A stretch of 64,000 bases of DNA from an uncultured Eubacteriaceae bacterium (GCA_946497035.1 CAMMIW010000002.1:98452-162451), one strand, 5' to 3'; positions 18,334 through 30,262 are shown, numbered from the stretch's first letter. Numbers and translations are program-made. Notes: generated from the letters alone by a model not told the origin.

Positions 18334-21300
18334 TTAAATTTTTTCATATTCTTTTGCATCTTTTAACTCTACTGATATAACTTTAGACACTCCTTGCTCT
18401 TCCATAGTTACACCATATAATATATCGGCTATTTCCATAGTTCCTGTTTTGTGAGTTATTAATATAAATTGATTTTCTTGTGAAAATCTTTTTAAAAAAT
18501 TTGCATATCTTAAAACATTAGCATCATCTAGTGCGGCTTCTGTTTCATCTAAAACACAAAAAGGTGAAGGTTTCATTATAAGTATAGCAAAAAGCAACGA
18601 TATAGCAGTAAGAGTTTTCTCTCCACCAGATAAAAGGGTTAATCTTTGCAAATTTTTGCCCGGTGGTTGTGCTACAATATCTACACCAGATGTTAATATA
18701 TTATCTTCATCTACCAAGATAAGTTCGGCTTTACCACCGCCAAACATATCTGAAAAAACTTTGCTAAAATTTTTATTTATTAAAGAAAACTGTTGTTTAA
18801 ACTGTTGCTCCATTTCTGTAACTAAAGTAGCTATTATATCTTTTAAATCATCATCTGCTTTTAAGATATCTTCTCTTTGCTTAATATTTAAATCGTAACG
18901 TTGTTTTATTATTTCATATTGCTCTATAGCACCTACGTTTACATTACCTAAGTTATATATTTTAGCTTTAATGTTTGATTCTTCTTTTTTTAGCTCTTCA
19001 TAAGATAAATTTATATTTTCATAATCGTTACAAGCGCTAGCATAAGTTATTTCATACTGTTGCCACATATTATCACATAATAAGTCTATTTTTTCTTCTA
19101 TATTTTCTTTTTTAGCTTCTGCTTTTACAATTTTATTTTGTATATCTAAAATATTATTATTAACATTTAAAACATCTTTTGATATATTATTTATACTGGT
19201 GTTTATATTATTTTTTTCTTGTTGTAAATTATTTATACTTATTTTTAAATTATTATTTTGTTCTTTTAAATTTTGTATGTTTATTTGTATATCTTCGATA
19301 TTTTTATTTAAAATATTTTCTTTTTTGTTGTTATCTTCTATTTTTTCATCTAATAAAATATTATTTTCTTTTAATGTATGTATGTCAATATTAAGCCTAC
19401 TAATATCTTTATTGCTGTTTTCTATTTCATATTGTATTTCTTTTATATTTAGCTTTAGTTCATTTATATAGTTAAAGCTAGTATCTTTATTAATTTTTTC
19501 TTCTTCTATTTTACTTTCAAAAGTTAAAATTTGTTGTTTTAAAATTTTTATATCTTCATTTAAAGTTTTAAGCTCTTCTTCTAAGCTTTCATTATTTATA
19601 TAGCTTTCCTTTAATTGTATATTTATATTGTTAATATCGCTAGTTATATTTTTTATAGTTGCCTCTAAATCTTTTATATATTCGGTAGCTTGGTTTATAT
19701 CTCCTTCTATTTTTATTTTTTCCAATATGATATGATTAAGATTTTGTTTATTTTCTTCTATATTTTGTTGTATATTAATTTGCTGTTGTTCTTTTTCTTC
19801 TATAAGACTTTTATTTTTATTAATATTTTCTTCTAATAAACGTATATTTTCAAATATATCTTTTAGCTCTCTACCTCTAGAAAAAATACCTGCCAATTTT
19901 TTAGATATGCTACCACCTGTTAAAGCACCACCTGCATTTATAAGCTCTCCATCTAAAGTTACAACCTTGTAAGCATATCTATATTTTTTAGATAAAGCTA
20001 TAGCATTATCTATATTATCAATAATAATAGTTCTACCTAATATACTAGACATAATGTTGTTATATTGGCTATCAAATTTTATAAGGCTATCTGCTATACC
20101 TATCACACCTACCTCTTTTAATAAAGTATCTTTATCTTGTATAGGTTTAGCTTTTATAGAAGATATAGGCAAAAAGGTTGCTCTACCTTTTTTAGTTTCT
20201 TTTAAATAATTTATAGCTATTTTAGCATCTTCTTCTGTTTTTGTAACGATATTTTGTATAGCACCACCTAAAGCTATTTCTATAGCAACCTCATATTGTT
20301 TTGGAACAGCTATAAGCTCGCCAATAGCACTACATATACCAGAAAATTTTTCATTTTTTTCTTTTTCTTTTAATATAGCTTTTACAGAGCCAAAATAACC
20401 TTCATAATCTTTTTCAAGCTCTTCTAATATTTTATATTTATTTTTAAGCTCTATATATTTTTTGTTTTCTTCATTATTAGCTTGCTTTAAAGAAAAAAGT
20501 TGGTTTTTGTTTTTTTCAAAATCTAAATTATATAGATTTATATTTTGGTTTAAGCTATTTTCTTTCTCTTTTATTTGTAAAAGGCTTTTTTCTAGCACCA
20601 TTTTTCTAGTTGTTTTTTCATTTATTTTGCTTTTATATAAGCCTATATCTTTCTCTAGCTTGTTTAATCTTTCTTTTAGGCTATCTTTTGAGCTTTTATA
20701 AATAGTAAGCTTATTTGATATTTCTGCCGATAGATGCATTTTTTCAACAATTTTGTTATTTATATTTTTAAATTGTTCTTGATTTTCATCCATTTTAGCA
20801 GATATATTTTCAAACTGTATGTAAAGTTTGTTAAGCTCCTCTTTTTTAATGTTATATTGAAAATTTTTAGCCTCTAAGCTAACTTTTATAATATTTATTT
20901 CATCATTTTTCTTTATTATAAGCTCATTATTTTTAGCTTGTTCTTCTTTTATACGGTTTATATCATCTTTTATAAATTGTATATTTTGGCTATCAAGATT
21001 AATGCTATTTTGGTTTTGCTCTATATTAATATTAATATTTGATATTTGGTTATTAATATTTTCTATTTGTTGCTCTTTTTCCAAAAGGCTTTCTTTAAGC
21101 TTTTGTTCTTTTTCTATATAAATTTGTTGTTCTTTTTGTAAAGATAATATAGTGTTGTTTAAAGCTTCTATATTATTTAATATATCTTTTATATTGTTTT
21201 CAGCTATTTTATATTCTGAAACAAATAAGTTTATACATATAGTTTTTAACTGTTCTGATAAATATAAAAACTCTTTAGCCTTTTCTTTTTGTTTAAACAA

Positions 21301-21912
21301 AGGGTCTATTTGCTTTTCAAGTTCACATATTATATCGTTAGTTCTTATAAGATTTTTTCTAACCTCTTCTAATTTATTCTCTGCTTGTATTCTTCTATTT
21401 TTAAATTTTATAATACCTGCTGCCTCTTCAAAAAGAGCTCGTCTATCTTCAGATTTGTTGCTTAATATAGTATCTATTTTACCTTGCCCTATAATAGAAT
21501 AACCTTCTTTACCTATACCTGTATCCATAAAAAGCTCGTGTATGTCTTTAAGCCTACAGCTAGTACCATTTATGTAATATCCGCTCTCACCAGAGCGATA
21601 AACTTTTCTTGTTATAGCTATTTCGCTATATTCTAAAGGTAGCTTTTTATCTTTGTTATCAAGATGCAATGTAACCTCTGCAAATCCGAGAGGTTTTCTA
21701 TTTTTTGTACCAGAAAATATAATATCTTCCATTTTATCTCCACGAAGAGTTCTAGCGTTTTGCTCACCTAAAACCCACCTTATAGCATCTGATATGTTGC
21801 TTTTGCCACTACCGTTAGGCCCTACAACACCTGTTATACCTTTTCTAAAGTCTAAACGTATTTTTTCAGGAAAAGACTTAAACCCCTGTATCTCTATCCT
21901 TTTTAAAAACAT
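18334..21912 (-). CDS. smc: Chromosome segregation protein SMC
   Basis: Condensin ATPase that organises and segregates the nucleoid with ScpA/ScpB. 1192 residues, full length. N-terminal Walker A GPNGSGKSNISDAIRWVLGE; the first coiled coil at about 165-500, rich in Asn, Ile, Lys and Glu; hinge at about 500-670 (FSGICSAIGELIAVPKQYEVA ... LINAGGALTGGS); the second coiled coil; the head with signature LSGGEKTLTAISLLFAIL and Walker B PFCVLDETEAALDDANVLRY. ATG with AAAGAGG. Upstream of ftsY. rnc, often next to smc, is not here; a DUF2225 gene with its own terminator takes that place. Confidence 0.98.
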   Translation of the reverse strand: MFLKRIEIQGFKSFPEKIRLDFRKGITGVVGPNGSGKSNISDAIRWVLGEQNARTLRGDKMEDIIFSGTKNRKPLGFAEVTLHLDNKDKKLPLEYSEIAITRKVYRSGESGYYINGTSCRLKDIHELFMDTGIGKEGYSIIGQGKIDTILSNKSEDRRALFEEAAGIIKFKNRRIQAENKLEEVRKNLIRTNDIICELEKQIDPLFKQKEKAKEFLYLSEQLKTICINLFVSEYKIAENNIKDILNNIEALNNTILSLQKEQQIYIEKEQKLKESLLEKEQQIENINNQISNININIEQNQNSINLDSQNIQFIKDDINRIKEEQAKNNELIIKKNDEINIIKVSLEAKNFQYNIKKEELNKLYIQFENISAKMDENQEQFKNINNKIVEKMHLSAEISNKLTIYKSSKDSLKERLNKLEKDIGLYKSKINEKTTRKMVLEKSLLQIKEKENSLNQNINLYNLDFEKNKNQLFSLKQANNEENKKYIELKNKYKILEELEKDYEGYFGSVKAILKEKEKNEKFSGICSAIGELIAVPKQYEVAIEIALGGAIQNIVTKTEEDAKIAINYLKETKKGRATFLPISSIKAKPIQDKDTLLKEVGVIGIADSLIKFDSQYNNIMSSILGRTIIIDNIDNAIALSKKYRYAYKVVTLDGELINAGGALTGGSISKKLAGIFSRGRELKDIFENIRLLEENINKNKSLIEEKEQQQINIQQNIEENKQNLNHIILEKIKIEGDINQATEYIKDLEATIKNITSDINNINIQLKESYINNESLEEELKTLNEDIKILKQQILTFESKIEEEKINKDTSFNYINELKLNIKEIQYEIENSNKDISRLNIDIHTLKENNILLDEKIEDNNKKENILNKNIEDIQINIQNLKEQNNNLKISINNLQQEKNNINTSINNISKDVLNVNNNILDIQNKIVKAEAKKENIEEKIDLLCDNMWQQYEITYASACNDYENINLSYEELKKEESNIKAKIYNLGNVNVGAIEQYEIIKQRYDLNIKQREDILKADDDLKDIIATLVTEMEQQFKQQFSLINKNFSKVFSDMFGGGKAELILVDEDNILTSGVDIVAQPPGKNLQRLTLLSGGEKTLTAISLLFAILIMKPSPFCVLDETEAALDDANVLRYANFLKRFSQENQFILITHKTGTMEIADILYGVTMEEQGVSKVISVELKDAKEYEKI

Positions 21913-21952
21913 ATAATTCCTCTTTCCATAAGATTTTATATATAATGTGTGT

Positions 21953-21981
21953 AAAAAAGCCCCTTTTACAATAAAAAGGCT
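21953..21981 (-). terminator. Terminator between the DUF2225 gene and smc
   Basis: Minus strand AGCCTTTTT / AAAAGGGGCT (one G-U or bulge), five-base loop, then TTTTTT. It separates the DUF2225 gene from smc. Confidence 0.7.
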
Positions 21982-21984
21982 ACA

Positions 21985-22671
21985 TTATTTATCATTATTT
22001 TTTAATATTTGTACAAAATCTTCAATCTTTTCTTTTAAAGTAGCAGATAAATCTTGTTTAACCATTATTTTACTAATAGTTTTTTTAGCTTCATCTATAT
22101 TACCTGTTTTATAAGCTAAATAAGCTAAATTATATATAAACTGATTTTCTTCCATACCCATTATAGGTAGCCTTTCGTCTATGTAAGCATCGTTATACCA
22201 ATTATATGCGTGTTTGTTAAATTCTAGCTCTTGATTTTTATTGTTTATATCACCGCTTATAAAGGCTATTTTTTGTGCAATATATGCTTTTTCAGATTGT
22301 TGGCTATCTTTAATATGGGCAAAATATAAAGCTATTTTATATCTATCTATAGCTTCTTTCCCATCTAAAACACTTTTATATTTTTTTGGCCTATAATTAG
22401 GGTTTAAATTTTCTTTTATATTTTTAATTTGTTTATTAGTAGTTTTATTAAAAGTTTTTGTTATAGATGCATAGCCACATCCATCACACATAACAACATA
22501 ATAATAATCTGGCATAATAGGCTTAAATTTACCTCTAAGCCCTAAGTCCATTTCTATAAAAATAGTTTTTCCTTTTTTTATATCTTTATTTTTAAATTTT
22601 TTATCACATACAGGACAAATGTAGCTTTTATCATATAGTCTACTTTCTAAGTCTTCGTATTTTTCGCTCAT
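21985..22671 (-). CDS. DUF2225 zinc-ribbon/TPR-like protein
   Basis: Family of unknown function. 228 residues from the ATG at 22669-22671 (GAGAG upstream; a GTG two codons earlier is also possible). The N-terminal zinc-ribbon-like part has CPVCDKKF near residue 20 and MCDGCGYAS near 60, giving four cysteines. The rest is alpha-helical with TPR-like pairs (KIALYFAHIKDSQQSEKAYIAQ; FIYNLAYLAYKTGNIDEAKK). No signal peptide. Upstream of smc but with its own terminator. Confidence 0.85.
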   Translation of the reverse strand: MSEKYEDLESRLYDKSYICPVCDKKFKNKDIKKGKTIFIEMDLGLRGKFKPIMPDYYYVVMCDGCGYASITKTFNKTTNKQIKNIKENLNPNYRPKKYKSVLDGKEAIDRYKIALYFAHIKDSQQSEKAYIAQKIAFISGDINNKNQELEFNKHAYNWYNDAYIDERLPIMGMEENQFIYNLAYLAYKTGNIDEAKKTISKIMVKQDLSATLKEKIEDFVQILKNNDK

Positions 22672-22897
22672 CTTCACTCTCTCTTTCTTAAGTAAATTTT
22701 TTACAGTTTACATATATTATAAATTTTAAAATTTGTGTTATCTTATATTATAGCACTATTTTAACATTAAAATCAATATTTTACCTTTAATTTATGCCTA
22801 ATTTTAGGGTTATAAATTATTTTGTTATAAAACGTTGTATTTATTAAAAAATTATTGTACTATTATTATAAAATAATTTTATTATTAGGAGGCTTTT

Positions 22898-23503
22898 ATG
22901 TCGTATATAGTTTTAGACTTAGAATTTAATCAAGCTTTTGATTTTGAAAACAACAAAACTATACTTCTTATACCTTCTTGTAGATTTGAAATAATACAAA
23001 TAGGAGCAGTAAAGTTAGATGAAAACTTTAATATTATAGATAAAATAAATATTTACATAAGGCCAAATCTTTATAAAAAAATGCATCCTTATGTAGAAAA
23101 AATAACTGGTTTATCTGCCAATTTTTTAAAAGATAAACCACCTTTTAACAAAGCCTATAAAGATTTTGAAAAATTTTTAGGTAAAGAAGAACATATTTTT
23201 TGTATATGGGGTAGCGGTGATTTAAAAGCCCTTTATAGAAACTTATCTTATTACAATATGTTATCTTCAGATTTAATATTAAAATATATAGACATACAAA
23301 ATATGGCAACAAAATATTTAAAATATAGCAAAGGCGGTTGTATAGGTTTAAAAACGGCTATAGAGCTATTACAATTACCTATACAAGAAGATTTTCACGA
23401 TGCTTTAAATGACGCTATGTATACGGCAGAGATTTTTAAAAAAATTTGCCCTAAAAAGCTAAATCTTAAAGTTTTTAATTCTAAAAATGTAAAGAAAAAA
23501 TAA
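22898..23503 (+). CDS. DEDDh 3'-5' exonuclease family protein
   Basis: Likely removes 3' nucleotides from DNA or RNA using two metal ions. 201 residues. Exo I VLDLEFNQ (Asp and Glu ligands); [15 protein letters not shown]; Exo II region with WGSGDLKAL; Exo [17 protein letters not shown] with the DEDDh histidine. Resembles the KapD/ExoX-like group rather than the DNA polymerase epsilon subunit. ATG behind TTAGGAGG. Ends 10 bp before uvrB, so probably co-transcribed with it. Physiological substrate unknown. The 220-bp region upstream is AT-rich with no clear promoter. Confidence 0.85.
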   Translation: MSYIVLDLEFNQAFDFENNKTILLIPSCRFEIIQIGAVKLDENFNIIDKINIYIRPNLYKKMHPYVEKITGLSANFLKDKPPFNKAYKDFEKFLGKEEHIFCIWGSGDLKALYRNLSYYNMLSSDLILKYIDIQNMATKYLKYSKGGCIGLKTAIELLQLPIQEDFHDALNDAMYTAEIFKKICPKKLNLKVFNSKNVKKK

Positions 23504-23513
23504 GGAGATTATT

Positions 23514-25514
23514 ATGGATAAAATAGACAAACCTTTTAAAGTTGTATCAAAATTTAAACCTACCGGCGATCAACCAGAGGCAATAGAAAATTTATCAAAA
23601 GGTTTTATAAATGGTAAAAAATTTCAAACTCTTTTAGGTGTTACTGGCTCAGGTAAAACTTTTACAATGGCCAATATTATAGAAAAACTAAACCGCCCAA
23701 CTCTTATTTTAGCTCATAATAAAACTTTAGCAGCTCAGTTATACAACGAGTTTAAAGAGTTTTTTCCCGAAAATGCGGTAGAATATTTTGTTAGCTATTA
23801 TGATTATTATCAACCTGAAGCATATGTACCATCTTCAGATACATTTATAGAAAAAGATTCGTCTGTTAATGATGAAATAGATAAATTAAGACACTCGGCA
23901 ACCGCCGCCCTTTTTGAAAGGCGTGATGTTATAATAGTTGCTAGTGTTTCTTGTATATATGGTTTAGGAGATCCTATAGACTATAACGAAATGGTAGTAT
24001 CTCTTAGAACAGGTATGGAAAAAGATAGAGATAGCGTATTAAAAAAACTTATTGAAATACAATATAATAGAAATGATTTAAACTTTGTGCGTGGTACATT
24101 TAGGGTTAGAGGAGATGTTTTAGAAATATTTCCAGCAGGAGCTTCTAACGTAGCTTATAGAATAGAATTTTTTGGTGATGAAATAGATAGAATATCAGAA
24201 ATAGACTCTTTAACAGGAGAAGTTTTAGGCTTTAGAAATCACATAACAGTTTTCCCTGCATCACATTATGTAACAAGCAGAGAAAAGCTTATGGCAGCGG
24301 TAAAACGTATACAAAATGAACTTGAACAACAACTGAAAAAATTTAGAGCAGAAGAAAAACTATTAGAAGCACAAAGGCTTGAACAAAGAACAAACTATGA
24401 TATAGAAATGATGCTAGAAATGGGCTTTTGTTCTGGTATAGAAAATTATTCTAGGCATTTATCTGGCAGAGAGGCAGGTTCTACCCCTCATACTCTTATA
24501 GATTATTTTCCCGAAGATTTTCTTATGATTGTAGATGAATCTCACGTTACAATACCCCAAGTTAGAGGTATGTATGAAGGAGATAAATCTAGAAAATCTA
24601 CCTTAGTGGAATATGGCTTTAGGTTACCATCTGCTTTAGATAATAGGCCGCTTAAATTTGAAGAGTTTGAGCAAAAAATAAATCAAATGTTATTTGTATC
24701 GGCAACGCCTAATAAATATGAAAAACAACACGCACAAAATACTGTTGAACAAATAATACGCCCTACAGGTCTTTTAGATCCAGAAATTTATGTTCGTCCT
24801 GTTAAAAACCAAATAGACAACCTTATAGGAGAAATAAATAGGGTTGTAGAGAAAAATGAAAAAGTTTTGGTTACTACTTTAACTAAAAAAATGGCAGAAG
24901 ATTTAACTTTATATTTTAAAGAAACAGGCATAAGGGCAAAATATTTACATTCTGATATAGATACGTTAGAACGTTTAGAAATAATTAGAGATTTAAGGTT
25001 AGATGTTTTTGATGTTTTGATAGGTATAAATCTTTTAAGAGAAGGGCTAGATATACCCGAGGTATCTTTAGTAGCTATTATAGATGCAGATAAAGAAGGG
25101 TTTTTACGTTCAGAAACATCTCTTATACAAACAATAGGCCGTGCCGCAAGAAACGCCAACGGTAAAGTTATTATGTATGCCGAAAAAATAACAGACTCTA
25201 TGGAAAAAGCTATAACAGAAACTAATCGAAGAAGAAATATACAAGAAGAATATAACCAATTACACGGTATAACACCAAAAACTATAACAAAAAAAGTTCA
25301 CGAAATAATAAAAGCTACTGAAAGTGTTGCACCTAGTAAAAAATCTAAAAAACTAGATAAAGACCCAGAGTCTATGAGCCAAAAAGAGCTTTTAGAGCTT
25401 ATATCTAAAAAAGAAAAAGAAATGAAAAAATATGCCGCTGATTTAATGTTTGAGCAAGCATCTATTTTAAGAGATGAAATTGTAGAGCTAAAAAAATTAA
25501 CTTTAAGGCTATAG
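23514..25514 (+). CDS. uvrB: Excinuclease ABC subunit UvrB
   Basis: Damage-verification helicase of nucleotide excision repair; receives DNA from UvrA and recruits UvrC. 666 residues. Walker [16 protein letters not shown] near 41, the beta-hairpin [20 protein letters not shown]-box-like [10 protein letters not shown], motif VI region [18 protein letters not shown], and a C-terminal UVR domain ([25 protein letters not shown]) that binds UvrC. ATG with AAGGAG. Its stop codon TAG (25512-25514) lies inside the stem of the following terminator. uvrA comes next but with its own promoter. Confidence 0.98.
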   Translation: MDKIDKPFKVVSKFKPTGDQPEAIENLSKGFINGKKFQTLLGVTGSGKTFTMANIIEKLNRPTLILAHNKTLAAQLYNEFKEFFPENAVEYFVSYYDYYQPEAYVPSSDTFIEKDSSVNDEIDKLRHSATAALFERRDVIIVASVSCIYGLGDPIDYNEMVVSLRTGMEKDRDSVLKKLIEIQYNRNDLNFVRGTFRVRGDVLEIFPAGASNVAYRIEFFGDEIDRISEIDSLTGEVLGFRNHITVFPASHYVTSREKLMAAVKRIQNELEQQLKKFRAEEKLLEAQRLEQRTNYDIEMMLEMGFCSGIENYSRHLSGREAGSTPHTLIDYFPEDFLMIVDESHVTIPQVRGMYEGDKSRKSTLVEYGFRLPSALDNRPLKFEEFEQKINQMLFVSATPNKYEKQHAQNTVEQIIRPTGLLDPEIYVRPVKNQIDNLIGEINRVVEKNEKVLVTTLTKKMAEDLTLYFKETGIRAKYLHSDIDTLERLEIIRDLRLDVFDVLIGINLLREGLDIPEVSLVAIIDADKEGFLRSETSLIQTIGRAARNANGKVIMYAEKITDSMEKAITETNRRRNIQEEYNQLHGITPKTITKKVHEIIKATESVAPSKKSKKLDKDPESMSQKELLELISKKEKEMKKYAADLMFEQASILRDEIVELKKLTLRL

Positions 25515-25538
25515 GCTTTTGTCTATAGTCTTTTTTAG
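25507..25538 (+). terminator. Terminator overlapping the uvrB stop codon
   Basis: GGCTATAGGC (25507-25516) pairs with GTCTATAGTC (25521-25530) through ten pairs including two G-U, TTTT loop, then TTTTTT. The uvrB TAG is in the 5' arm. Confidence 0.85.
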
Positions 25539-25687
25539 CCTCCTTGTTAACAATAATAATACTCTCTTATTAATTTATAATACTACTTTTATAAAAAAAT
25601 TAAATATAAAAATTTATTATTCTACATTTTTCTTCAAAACTTCTGTTAAAATATTGTAAAATTTATATTTTGTTTATTTATTAAATT

Positions 25688-25696
25688 TGTTATAAT
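25688..25696 (+). promoter_or_regulatory. Extended -10 promoter of uvrA
   Basis: TGTTATAAT, TGn plus a perfect -10, about 55 bp upstream of the uvrA start. -35 is weak. No LexA-type palindrome is obvious by eye in 25515-25751. Confidence 0.5.
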
Positions 25697-25751
25697 ATAT
25701 ATATAAATTAGGTTGAATATAAATTAATATAAATTAAGAAAGGAGATAACA

Positions 25752-28580
25752 ATGCATAAACAACAAATAACTATAAAAGGGGCTAGAGAAAATAATCTTA
25801 AAAATATAGATTTAACTATACCAAGAGATAAACTAGTTGTATTTACTGGGCTTAGTGGCTCTGGTAAATCTAGCCTTGCCTTTGATACTATATATGCAGA
25901 AGGCCAAAGAAGATATGTAGAAAGCTTATCTTCTTATGCAAGACAATTTTTAGGGCAAATGGAAAAGCCAGATGTAGACTATATAGAGGGCCTATCTCCT
26001 GCCATATCTATAGATCAAAAAACAACTAACAATAACCCTCGCTCAACTGTAGGTACCGTTACAGAAATATATGACTATCTTAGGTTATTATATGCAAGAA
26101 TTGGTATACCTCATTGTCCAAAATGTGGTAAAGAAATAAAAAAACAAACGATAGACCAAATAGTAGACCAAATATGTGAGCTAGAAGAAAAAACTAAAAT
26201 ACAAATTTTAGCACCTATCGTAAGAGATAGAAAAGGCGAACACATAAAAATATTAGAAAATGCTAAAAAAAGTGGCTATGTAAGAGTTCGTATAGATGGA
26301 AATATTTACGACCTTTCAGAAAAAATAAATTTAGAAAAAAATAAAAAACATAATATAGAAATAGTTATAGATAGACTTGTTATAAAAGATAATATAAAAA
26401 AACGCCTTACAGACTCTATAGAAACAGCTATGAGCCTTACAGATGGTATAATAATTGTAGATGCTAACGGCTCTGATTTAAAATTTAGCCAAAATTTTGC
26501 TTGTGATGATTGTCACATAAATATAGAAGAAATAGAGCCTCGCTCTTTCTCTTTTAATAACCCTAATGGTGCTTGTGAAGAATGTACAGGGCTTGGTGTA
26601 AAACTTGTTTTTGATCCAGATATATTAGTTCCTAATAGTGAGCTTTCTTTAGCTCAAGGTGCTATTAACGCATCTGGTTGGAATTCTATTAATAATACAA
26701 ATTCTATGTCTAATAGCATATTCCACGCACTATCTGAAAAATATGATTTTTCTTTACACACGCCTTATAAAGACTTACCAGAAAAAATTAAAGATATTTT
26801 AATGTATGGCACAAAGGGAGAAAAAATAAATATACAATGGGAAAGCCAAAATGGCTATAGAGAATATGCTTATGCTTTTGAAGGCATAGTTAATAACCTT
26901 GAACGTAGATATAAAGAAGCATCAGACACAATGAAGCAAGAGCTTGAGCAATATATGGTTAATGTAACTTGTAAAAGCTGTAAAGGTGAAAGGCTAAAAC
27001 CTGAAATTTTAGCAGTTACTATTAATAATAAAAATATATCACAAATAACTAATTTATCTATAAAAGATGCTAAAAAATTTTTTGATGAGCTTGTTTTATC
27101 TGATAGAGAAAAATTTATAGGCCAACAAATTTTAAAAGAAATAAATGCAAGAATAGGCTTTTTGGTAGATGTAGGGTTAGATTATTTATCATTATCTAGA
27201 AGAGCGGGTACATTATCTGGTGGCGAATCTCAACGTATAAGATTAGCAACTCAAATAGGCTCAGGCCTTGTAGGTTGCTTATATATATTAGATGAACCTA
27301 GCATAGGGCTACACCAAAGAGATAACGATAAACTTTTAAATACATTAAACCATTTAAAAAATATAGGAAATACCCTTATCGTTGTAGAACACGACGAAGA
27401 CACTATGCGACAGGCAGATTTTATAGTAGATATAGGGCCAAAAGCAGGAGAACACGGTGGACAAGTTGTTTTTGCAGGCACTTATGATGAAATATTAAAA
27501 TGTGAAAAATCTTTAACTGGTGGATATCTTAGCGGTAGACTTTCTATACCTATACCTAAAGAACGTTTAAAACCTACAAAAAATAAAATTTCTATAAAAG
27601 GTGCTTTTGAAAATAACCTAAAAAAAGTAAATGTAGATATACCTCTAGGGCTTTTTGTATGTGTAACAGGTGTTTCTGGCTCTGGTAAAAGCTCACTAGT
27701 AAACCAAGTTTTATATAAAACATTAGCAAAAGAGCTTAATAAAGCTAAATGTAAAGCAGGTAAAGTAAAATCTATTAAAGGTATCGAAAATTTAGATAAA
27801 GTTATAGATATAGACCAATCTCCTATAGGTAGAACTCCTAGATCAAACCCTGCAACATATACAGGTGTTTTTGATCTTATTAGAGATTTATTTGCAAACA
27901 CTCCTGAAGCTAAAATGCGTGGTTTTCAAAAAGGACGTTTTAGCTTTAATGTAAAAGGTGGCAGATGTGAGGCTTGCTCTGGTGATGGTATTATAAAAAT
28001 AGAGATGCATTTTTTACCAGATGTTTATGTACCTTGTGAAGTTTGTGGTGGCAAAAGATACAATAGAGAAACTTTAGAAATAACATATAAAGGTAAAAGC
28101 ATATGCGATGTTTTAAATATGACTGTTGAAGAGGCTTTAATATTTTTTGAAAATATACCTAAAATAAAAGAAAAATTACAAGCTATAGCAGATGTTGGCT
28201 TATCTTATATTAAGCTTGGCCAATCTTCCACTACCCTTTCCGGTGGAGAAGCACAAAGGGTAAAATTGGCTACAGAGCTTAGCAAACGTTCAACAGGTAA
28301 AACTATTTATGTGTTAGATGAGCCTACAACAGGCCTTCATACTTATGATGTTCATAGGCTTATAAATATAATAAAACGTCTTGTTGAAAATAAAAACTCG
28401 GTTATTGTTATAGAGCATAACCTAGATGTTATAAAAACTGCCGATTATATTATAGATTTAGGGCCAGAAGGTGGAGATAGCGGAGGAAAGATCGTTGCTA
28501 CAGGAACACCAGAAGAGGTTGCTATGTGCGATAAATCTTATACAGGTAAATATTTAAAACCAATTTTATTTAAAAAATAA
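25752..28580 (+). CDS. uvrA: Excinuclease ABC subunit UvrA
   Basis: DNA-damage sensor ATPase of nucleotide excision repair. 942 residues. Two ABC modules: first Walker [17 protein letters not shown] near 33 and signature [19 protein letters not shown]; second Walker [16 protein letters not shown] near 640 and signature [15 protein letters not shown]. Zinc modules CPKCGKEI..., [27 protein letters not shown] and CEACSGDG.../CEVCGGKRY are intact. ATG behind AAAGGAGA. Short unknown gene follows 13 bp later. Confidence 0.98.
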   Translation: MHKQQITIKGARENNLKNIDLTIPRDKLVVFTGLSGSGKSSLAFDTIYAEGQRRYVESLSSYARQFLGQMEKPDVDYIEGLSPAISIDQKTTNNNPRSTVGTVTEIYDYLRLLYARIGIPHCPKCGKEIKKQTIDQIVDQICELEEKTKIQILAPIVRDRKGEHIKILENAKKSGYVRVRIDGNIYDLSEKINLEKNKKHNIEIVIDRLVIKDNIKKRLTDSIETAMSLTDGIIIVDANGSDLKFSQNFACDDCHINIEEIEPRSFSFNNPNGACEECTGLGVKLVFDPDILVPNSELSLAQGAINASGWNSINNTNSMSNSIFHALSEKYDFSLHTPYKDLPEKIKDILMYGTKGEKINIQWESQNGYREYAYAFEGIVNNLERRYKEASDTMKQELEQYMVNVTCKSCKGERLKPEILAVTINNKNISQITNLSIKDAKKFFDELVLSDREKFIGQQILKEINARIGFLVDVGLDYLSLSRRAGTLSGGESQRIRLATQIGSGLVGCLYILDEPSIGLHQRDNDKLLNTLNHLKNIGNTLIVVEHDEDTMRQADFIVDIGPKAGEHGGQVVFAGTYDEILKCEKSLTGGYLSGRLSIPIPKERLKPTKNKISIKGAFENNLKKVNVDIPLGLFVCVTGVSGSGKSSLVNQVLYKTLAKELNKAKCKAGKVKSIKGIENLDKVIDIDQSPIGRTPRSNPATYTGVFDLIRDLFANTPEAKMRGFQKGRFSFNVKGGRCEACSGDGIIKIEMHFLPDVYVPCEVCGGKRYNRETLEITYKGKSICDVLNMTVEEALIFFENIPKIKEKLQAIADVGLSYIKLGQSSTTLSGGEAQRVKLATELSKRSTGKTIYVLDEPTTGLHTYDVHRLINIIKRLVENKNSVIVIEHNLDVIKTADYIIDLGPEGGDSGGKIVATGTPEEVAMCDKSYTGKYLKPILFKK

Positions 28581-28593
28581 TTAGGAGAAAAAA

Positions 28594-28884
28594 ATGAAAG
28601 ATATAGTAGATAATTTTATAAACGCAAAAAATATGCTAAATAAAAAATTTAATTGTAATGATGATTTTTTTATTAAACCTTTAACCGAAAATAAATGGAC
28701 TATAAAAGACAATGATGGGGTTTATTTTTTAACCTATTTAGATAACTATAATAAAGCTAAAGAATGTGTTATCGTAAAAAAAAATAATGAGCCTATGATT
28801 TATAAAAAAGATAACTATACAATGGTTATCGGTATAGAATGTATTAAAGTAGCCTTTATATTAGATAATAAAAATAACTTGTAA
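28594..28884 (+). CDS. Small acidic protein of unknown function, downstream of uvrA
   Basis: 96 residues, ATG with TTAGGAG 13 bp after uvrA, so co-transcribed. No signal peptide or membrane span. The sequence (FIKPLTENKWTIKDNDGVYF, then LTYLDNYNKAKECVIVKKN and MVIGIECIKVAFIL) suggests a small beta-rich fold with two cysteines. Not recognised. Coding is supported by codon pattern, ribosome site and operon spacing. Confidence 0.7.
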   Translation: MKDIVDNFINAKNMLNKKFNCNDDFFIKPLTENKWTIKDNDGVYFLTYLDNYNKAKECVIVKKNNEPMIYKKDNYTMVIGIECIKVAFILDNKNNL

Positions 28885-28955
28885 ATTTATAATCTTTTTC
28901 ATAACATTAATTTATTATTTTAAATAACTATAACTTATAGAAAGGTGGTTTATTA

Positions 28956-30257
28956 ATGAAAAAACAATATGCACAAAATATGATAGATTTTATACAAAAT
29001 AGCCCTTGTTCTTTTTTAGCCGTAGAAAATACCGAAAATATACTAAAAGAAAATGGCTTTATATGTTTAAATAACATTGAAAAATGGCAATTAAAAGAAA
29101 ATAATAAATATTATATAACTAGAAACGACTCTACACTAATAGCCTTTGTAGTAGGTAAAGAACCAGAAAAATATGGTTTTAGGTTAATAGGCTCTCATAC
29201 AGATTCTCCTAGCTTTGTTATAAAACCTAATTGTGAAATAAAAATAAATGATAATTATTTAAAACTTAATACAGAAGGCTATGGTGGTATGATTTTATCA
29301 ACTTGGCTTGATAGACCTTTATCTATAGCAGGACGTGTTATTTTAAAAGGGGAAGATATTTTTAATCCTAAAACAAAAACTATAGATTTTAAACGTCCTA
29401 TAGCTATAATACCTAACCTTGCTATACATTTAAACAGACAAATAAATGAAGGGCATAAATACTCTAAGCAAAATGAAATGTTACCTATAATATCTTTAAC
29501 AGGTGAAAATTTTAATGAAAAAGGCTACATTTATGAGCTTATATCAAAAGAGCTACAAATTGATAAAAAAGATATATTAGACTACGAGCTATTTTTATAT
29601 GAAGCAGAAAAAGGCAATATAATAGGCTTAAATAATGAATTTATAAGCTGTTCTCGTTTAGATGATTTAATGATGGTTTATAATTCGTTACAAGGATTTT
29701 TATCTTATGCTAATAGCAACAATTATAACGGTTTAAAAATATTATATATTGCTGATAATGAAGAAGTTGGTAGCCATACAGGACAAGGGGCAGACGGTGC
29801 TTTACTTAGAGATACTTTAAAAAGAATATGTATTAGTTTATTTAATAATGAAGAAAGTTTTTATAGTATGGCAGAAAAATCTGTTTTTATATCGGCAGAT
29901 TTAGCCCACGGCCTACACCCTAATTATATAGATAAACACGATATAACTAATAAACCTCTTTTAAATAAAGGTGTTTGTCTTAAATATTCGGCTAGTCAAA
30001 AATATAGCACAACAGGTGTTTGTGGTGGTATATTTGATAGCCTTTGTAAAGAAGCTAATATACCTTATCAAAAATTTGTTAACCATTCAGATGTGGTAGG
30101 TGGTAGCACAATAGGTGCTATGTTAGCTAGTCAGTTTAATACAAAAGTTATAGATTTTGGTGTTTGTATATTAGGTATGCACTCTATAAGAGAACTCGCC
30201 TCTATAAACGATACTTATGACTGTTATAAACTTTTTGAAAAATTTTATAGCTTATAA
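28956..30257 (+). CDS. apeB: M18 family aminopeptidase (aspartyl aminopeptidase type)
   Basis: Cytosolic zinc exopeptidase that removes N-terminal residues from peptides. 433 residues. Metal-binding segments in order: LIGSHTDSPSF (His/Asp), DNEEVGSHTGQGADGALL (catalytic and ligand Glu), FISADLAHGLHPNY (Asp) and a C-terminal ILGMHSIRE (His). STWLDRPLSIAGRV and IPNLAIHLNR are family marks. ATG with AGAAAGGTGG. Ends at a long palindromic terminator. The gene symbol follows the usual Firmicute name; substrate range is not shown. Confidence 0.92.
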   Translation: MKKQYAQNMIDFIQNSPCSFLAVENTENILKENGFICLNNIEKWQLKENNKYYITRNDSTLIAFVVGKEPEKYGFRLIGSHTDSPSFVIKPNCEIKINDNYLKLNTEGYGGMILSTWLDRPLSIAGRVILKGEDIFNPKTKTIDFKRPIAIIPNLAIHLNRQINEGHKYSKQNEMLPIISLTGENFNEKGYIYELISKELQIDKKDILDYELFLYEAEKGNIIGLNNEFISCSRLDDLMMVYNSLQGFLSYANSNNYNGLKILYIADNEEVGSHTGQGADGALLRDTLKRICISLFNNEESFYSMAEKSVFISADLAHGLHPNYIDKHDITNKPLLNKGVCLKYSASQKYSTTGVCGGIFDSLCKEANIPYQKFVNHSDVVGGSTIGAMLASQFNTKVIDFGVCILGMHSIRELASINDTYDCYKLFEKFYSL

Positions 30258-30262
30258 TAAAA

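Noticed and set aside
17306..18337. 343-codon plus-strand open frame opposite ftsY
   Set aside because: Ser/Phe/Ile-rich shadow of the 33-bp repeats in ftsY; no ribosome site and the minus strand encodes a clear FtsY.
24788..25159. 123-codon minus-strand frame within uvrB
   Set aside because: Shadow of uvrB helicase motifs; no start signal.
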